A stretch of DNA of 64,000 nt from Isoperla grammatica (lineage: Eukaryota; Arthropoda; Insecta; Plecoptera; Perlodidae), in assembly GCA_945910005.1 (NCBI GenBank), contig OX246745.1:8224765-8288764 (forward strand), read 5' to 3'. Shown here piece after piece: positions 60,600 through 64,000 of this stretch. Position numbers and translations under genes: made by a program. Every line of letters begins with the position of its first letter. The stretch's first letter is position 1. A model generated the notes under the pieces. That model saw only the letters and a list, made by a program, of their open reading frames with translations, was not told the origin of the DNA and searched no databases.

Positions 60600-63300
60600 T
60601 GAGAATTCCCTCGGTGTGCTTATATAGATTTATCTCCCTATGATAGCAGCCGGGAAATGACGTTAGATATGGCCGTGTCTAAGTGGCCGGTATAGCCCGC
60701 GCATGCAAGGTACAGCGCTACTCACGCAGACTTCGGCGCCGGCATGCATTCCTTGCTATACTAGACGTCTACTAGTGAAGAGTATATTATCTGATGGGGT
60801 CCATCTGTATCGTAGCGTGGCATTTTCTTGCTTACCCTAATAGTTTCCTACACATACTATTGTATTCCAGGGAAAACTCGGAAACGCTTTCTGCAGCTAA
60901 GTGATTTTCATCCCGTCTTGTTGTAAGGAGACGGGAAAATAAGCCTACCCGCGTAACCTTCCCACGTGCGGAGCGAAAACGGTCGCCGCACTCGGTGTGA
61001 ACGAGAAAACGAAATCTAGTGGGGACAAGAAAACTTTGCAGATGTTTATTTAGCATTTCGAGGGTGTGCGTGTTTCAACCAAGTGGAATAGGACCATTAT
61101 ACTGGATTGGCTTCGTGCTAAAGAGTCCACACTCGCACGGCCGAGTTGCCTAAAGAGAGATTGCGTAGTTTCTGTCTCCGTTCCATAATTCACGAAGCTC
61201 GCCGTTTAATCCAAGACTTGTGGCAAATTGCAGTAGCTGCTGTTTGCTTCTTTCTGCTACTAGGTTCGTTCGTTGGAATTTCACAAGAAGCAGAAGTGAA
61301 CGATAAAATAAGAGGTTGGAACGGTTGAGCAGTATGGAGCGCGTCCAATCCAGAGTTATGAAGCGATATTCCAGCTCGTCTGCCGAATTGCTATGGGGTT
61401 TAGAGGGACGAGGGGGGGGGGGAGGGGGATAAGAAAATGGAAGCTCACCCCCTAACGTTCTACTAATAGTAAGGCAAAACATGAAAGGAATAATTCTAGC
61501 GAGTTATGCTGTGCGTGCAATGATTGCATTACTGTGCGGCTAGACCCCGGGCACAGTCCACGCATCCCTCACATCTCATACAGTCAGCAGACCAACAGCC
61601 CAATACGCTAGAGATAAACTTTTTGGCTGGGAGAGATCTTTGTAATTGGGCGTAGCCGTCCAAAATGGCGGTGACAGGTGAAGTGGTGGCCGCCAATCAC
61701 CGTGTAACTCGATCGCTGAGTGATTCATCCTGACGTCCTCTCTACGGTGGCTTATTGAAGCTTTCGGAACCCCGAACACGCGCCAATGGTTTATTGAGTC
61801 CTTCAGCTAAGAAGCTAGGGCGGTCGGCAAATTAACTTGCGTGACATTGTGTTCGGCCGTTCTTCGTTCTTCGTTCTTCGGCGCGGCTGAGTGAAGGGCC
61901 AATCGCATTCTCCCTTGGCCGATGTGTAAATGAGGCGGGCGAGAAGAAACGCACACGGATCTGTGTGCACGAGGGAGGATCGAGGGGTCAAGAGTGACCG
62001 TTCACTTAATGATCGGAGGTAGAATGAAATGAAGACAGGGAATCTCGTGGTTTTGTCATGGACGTCTTTCACTTATATCGGGCCAATCAAATGCGCACAA
62101 AGAGAACCTGTTACCGGGGCTGAATAAAATGAGGACATTCTCAAAGTGCGTTCTTTTTTTACCGCTCTCATGTACTTATTGAAAAAATTATAATGCAGAG
62201 ACGATGGTTAATTAATGGATAATTAAGAAAGATGCGCCGCTTTATTTCGGTAGGAACTTTTCTCAAAACTTTTCGGCAAGGGAAATCAATTTTAAGAGTT
62301 CGATGTCGTAGGAAGTGTTCCTCGCAAGTTGCTTCTGTAAGTTTGTTTCGTCGCGACCAACGAATTGACCGCCACGATCTCTCTACACGGACACAAGTTC
62401 ACAACTAGCCGAGCTATCGGGGGACATGACTCATTTAACACGGCCGTTGAAAGAACCGACCCGCGCACACACTCCAACTATACCTATAAAGCATCAGGAA
62501 CACATTTACCAAGTTTTAATGGGTTTCGTTGTCCTGACTTAGTTAATTTACATTGGAATTGTATTTAGCGCATGTATATAAGGCTAATTGGGGGAGTGTT
62601 TAAGTAACTAATCAACTTCTGTGAAGGCATCTGTGCACGTGAGTTACGCAGTTGTGTGACAGAAGAGACTAATAGAAATAAGTAAAATAATTTGCTTTTA
62701 CACGGTGACTGAATTGTTGTGCTGCTACGCGAAACGAAATCATGTTTAATTAGTAATTAGCATTTCTTCGAAGTCCTGGATCTCTTGCGACGCTCCGGTG
62801 ATTCTTATGCCTTGCAGTTTCGAAATTAGTTTTGAGCTAGCCTAATTGGAGTGATGTCGCACCTTGTTACCCAATCAAGAAAGTAATTAGCGAGATTGTT
62901 ACTGAATTCCTCTTGATTCTTACATCGTGAGTTTCTTCAGATGCTTTTTACTTCCAGCGTCTGTTCCGTGTGGTACCTACTTGCATGTTGACGCAGCTAG
63001 GTTAATCTCTCGGTGTGACAGTCGCGTCACGGAGCTAACGCGCTACCAAGGTCAGAGTACTAAACGACGCATTTGGTTCTCTTTTCCGCCTGGTCAACGA
63101 CTTGAAATATGTGACGAGATACCCTTATAAATACACCGAGGGAAAGATAGAGCGCAGCCCGTCTTTCCCGTCGAGTCTAGTTCAACTGAATCGCTCGCCG
63201 TAGGAATCTCGCAAAGTTGAACAACGAAATCTTCTTTTAAGGAGAATCACATCCTTTTCTTATCCAGTAGTAACCAAAGCAACAACACGGCCAACTCTTT
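60600..63300. promoter_or_regulatory. CpG-richer regulatory block with CCAAT boxes
   Basis: GC and CpG are clearly higher than in the rest of the window. CCAAT boxes occur at 61693, 61783, 61899 and 62083. CAAAATGGCGG (YY1-like) lies at 61661, followed by TGACAG. A (CGTTCTT)3 run sits at about 61857-61880 and poly-G at 61411-61429. From 62205 to 62900 there are repeated TAATTA/CTAATTG homeodomain-type sites. Open frames on both strands show no domains. It resembles the regulatory flank of a developmental or housekeeping gene outside the window. Confidence 0.4.
63125..63165 (+). promoter_or_regulatory. candidate TATA-type core promoter
   Basis: TTATAAATA at 63125-63133 sits in GC-balanced DNA, so it is less likely to be background. 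A start site would fall at about 63155-63165 in AGCGCAGCCCGTC. No coding start can be assigned downstream within the window. Confidence 0.35.
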
Positions 63301-64000
63301 TATAAATATACTGCAATAAAAGGGAAATGTTTCGCTTGGATCGTTGCGACTGTTCCGAGATAGTAGGCGAGCCATGACGTTCAGTGCAAAGCAAAATGCT
63401 ACATCGCCTCAAATATGGTCCACGTGTTAGTAATAGATACCCGGGAATCTTTATTATTTCCTTCTCAGGATGCATTTTCCGATAGGTGCCCAAGTACCGA
63501 GCGTCTAACTAAAGAACAGCTTCTATAAATATCCGTGATGCGATCATAAAGTTAGTGAAACAGATTTCTAGTACAATAGTCTTGCTGCATATAAAATGGA
63601 TACACCTGGTTCGTTTCAAAATGAAGGTTTGAAAGTGTGTCGTCTAGCTAGGTCACACAAGGAGGAATTAAAAATATAGAAAATTCACTAACGACAGAAA
63701 TGAATTATCGGTATTTTTTAACTCCTTCAAGTTAAATTCTGCGACCCACAAAATGAGTTAACCCCGGGAGTATAACTGTAAGCCTGATCTGGAATCGTAC
63801 CAAGTGGCTAATACTTTGTATCCGGCTGAGTTTGTTGAAATGGCTTCGCTCCAATATCATTGTAATGTGGGTGAAGCGAAGGGTCGGAGGGGGACTAAAT
63901 GAAGGGTTTGCACCAACGCGTACAGATGCACCGAATACTCCCAACGCGTGCGCACGCCCCCACATCACAATCACCAGTATAGATTTATTAAAATTGTACA
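63301..64000. other. non-coding DNA at the window edge
   Basis: No gene is seen. If the TATA box is real this would be 5' untranslated or intronic sequence. Frames at 63260-63493 and 63732-63974 (both -) have no domain. Confidence 0.5.

Noticed and set aside
61131..61328. Short membrane protein on the plus strand
   Set aside because: The frame has no ATG (only TTG), lies in a CpG-rich block open on both strands, and matches no family I know.

Overview
This window looks like non-coding DNA from a large, AT-rich, repeat-dense eukaryotic genome. No complete protein gene, no functional rRNA or tRNA gene and nothing prokaryotic (operon, Shine-Dalgarno array, CRISPR, insertion sequence) is visible. 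The organism is most likely a marine invertebrate, probably a lophotrochozoan such as a gastropod mollusc. That inference rests on the style of the interspersed repeats, above all a GTCGCCTCTTACGAC-type repeat near 7.98 kb that I recall from mollusc sequence. I could not look it up, so the organism is an inference. Most of the long open frames are artefacts of microsatellites whose period is a multiple of three.

Layout. 0-5 kb: AT-rich sequence with poly-C and poly-G tracts, a diverged tandem repeat (2.65-2.97 kb) and a decayed non-LTR retrotransposon reverse-transcriptase C-terminus (3.92-4.50 kb). 5-12 kb: a 65-bp-arm foldback (5.48-5.62 kb), TCAG, TCAC, GTGTGC, TAA and TGCGT microsatellites, a duplicated SINE-like 3' domain (7.90-8.04 kb) and a second foldback (11.76-11.89 kb). 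15-20 kb: a 15-bp minisatellite, ATT and GTGTGC arrays, a 5S-rRNA-derived SINE (18.44-18.62 kb), a 380-bp tandem duplication and two related CCAAT-bearing foldbacks. 25-28 kb: a second 5S-derived SINE, a poly-G tract, a CTCF-like motif and a 155-bp satellite with six copies. 30-38 kb: 40-bp and 57-bp tandem repeats, a promoter-like island at 35.05-35.25 kb, a tRNA-like SINE head (37.3 kb) and a CCAAT/CRE module (37.86 kb). 40-58 kb: TCTG and TAA arrays, a MITE-like element with terminal inverted repeats (43.20-43.42 kb), a GC-richer possibly conserved block (47.84-48.56 kb) and a few weak exon candidates. 58-64 kb: progressively GC- and CpG-richer DNA with CCAAT boxes, a YY1-like site, clustered TAATTA sites and a TATA box. 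It resembles the regulatory flank of a gene lying outside the window.

The most interesting item is the pair of 5S-like elements on the minus strand. Copy 1 is exactly 120 nt, the length of 5S rRNA. It keeps the box A and box C motifs at their native 5S coordinates. Its terminal helix has nine perfect base pairs, with a sequence different from the 5S consensus as I remember it. Copy 2 ends in a short ATT-rich tail, as expected of a SINE. No set of genes working together can be described, because no gene in the window is certain.
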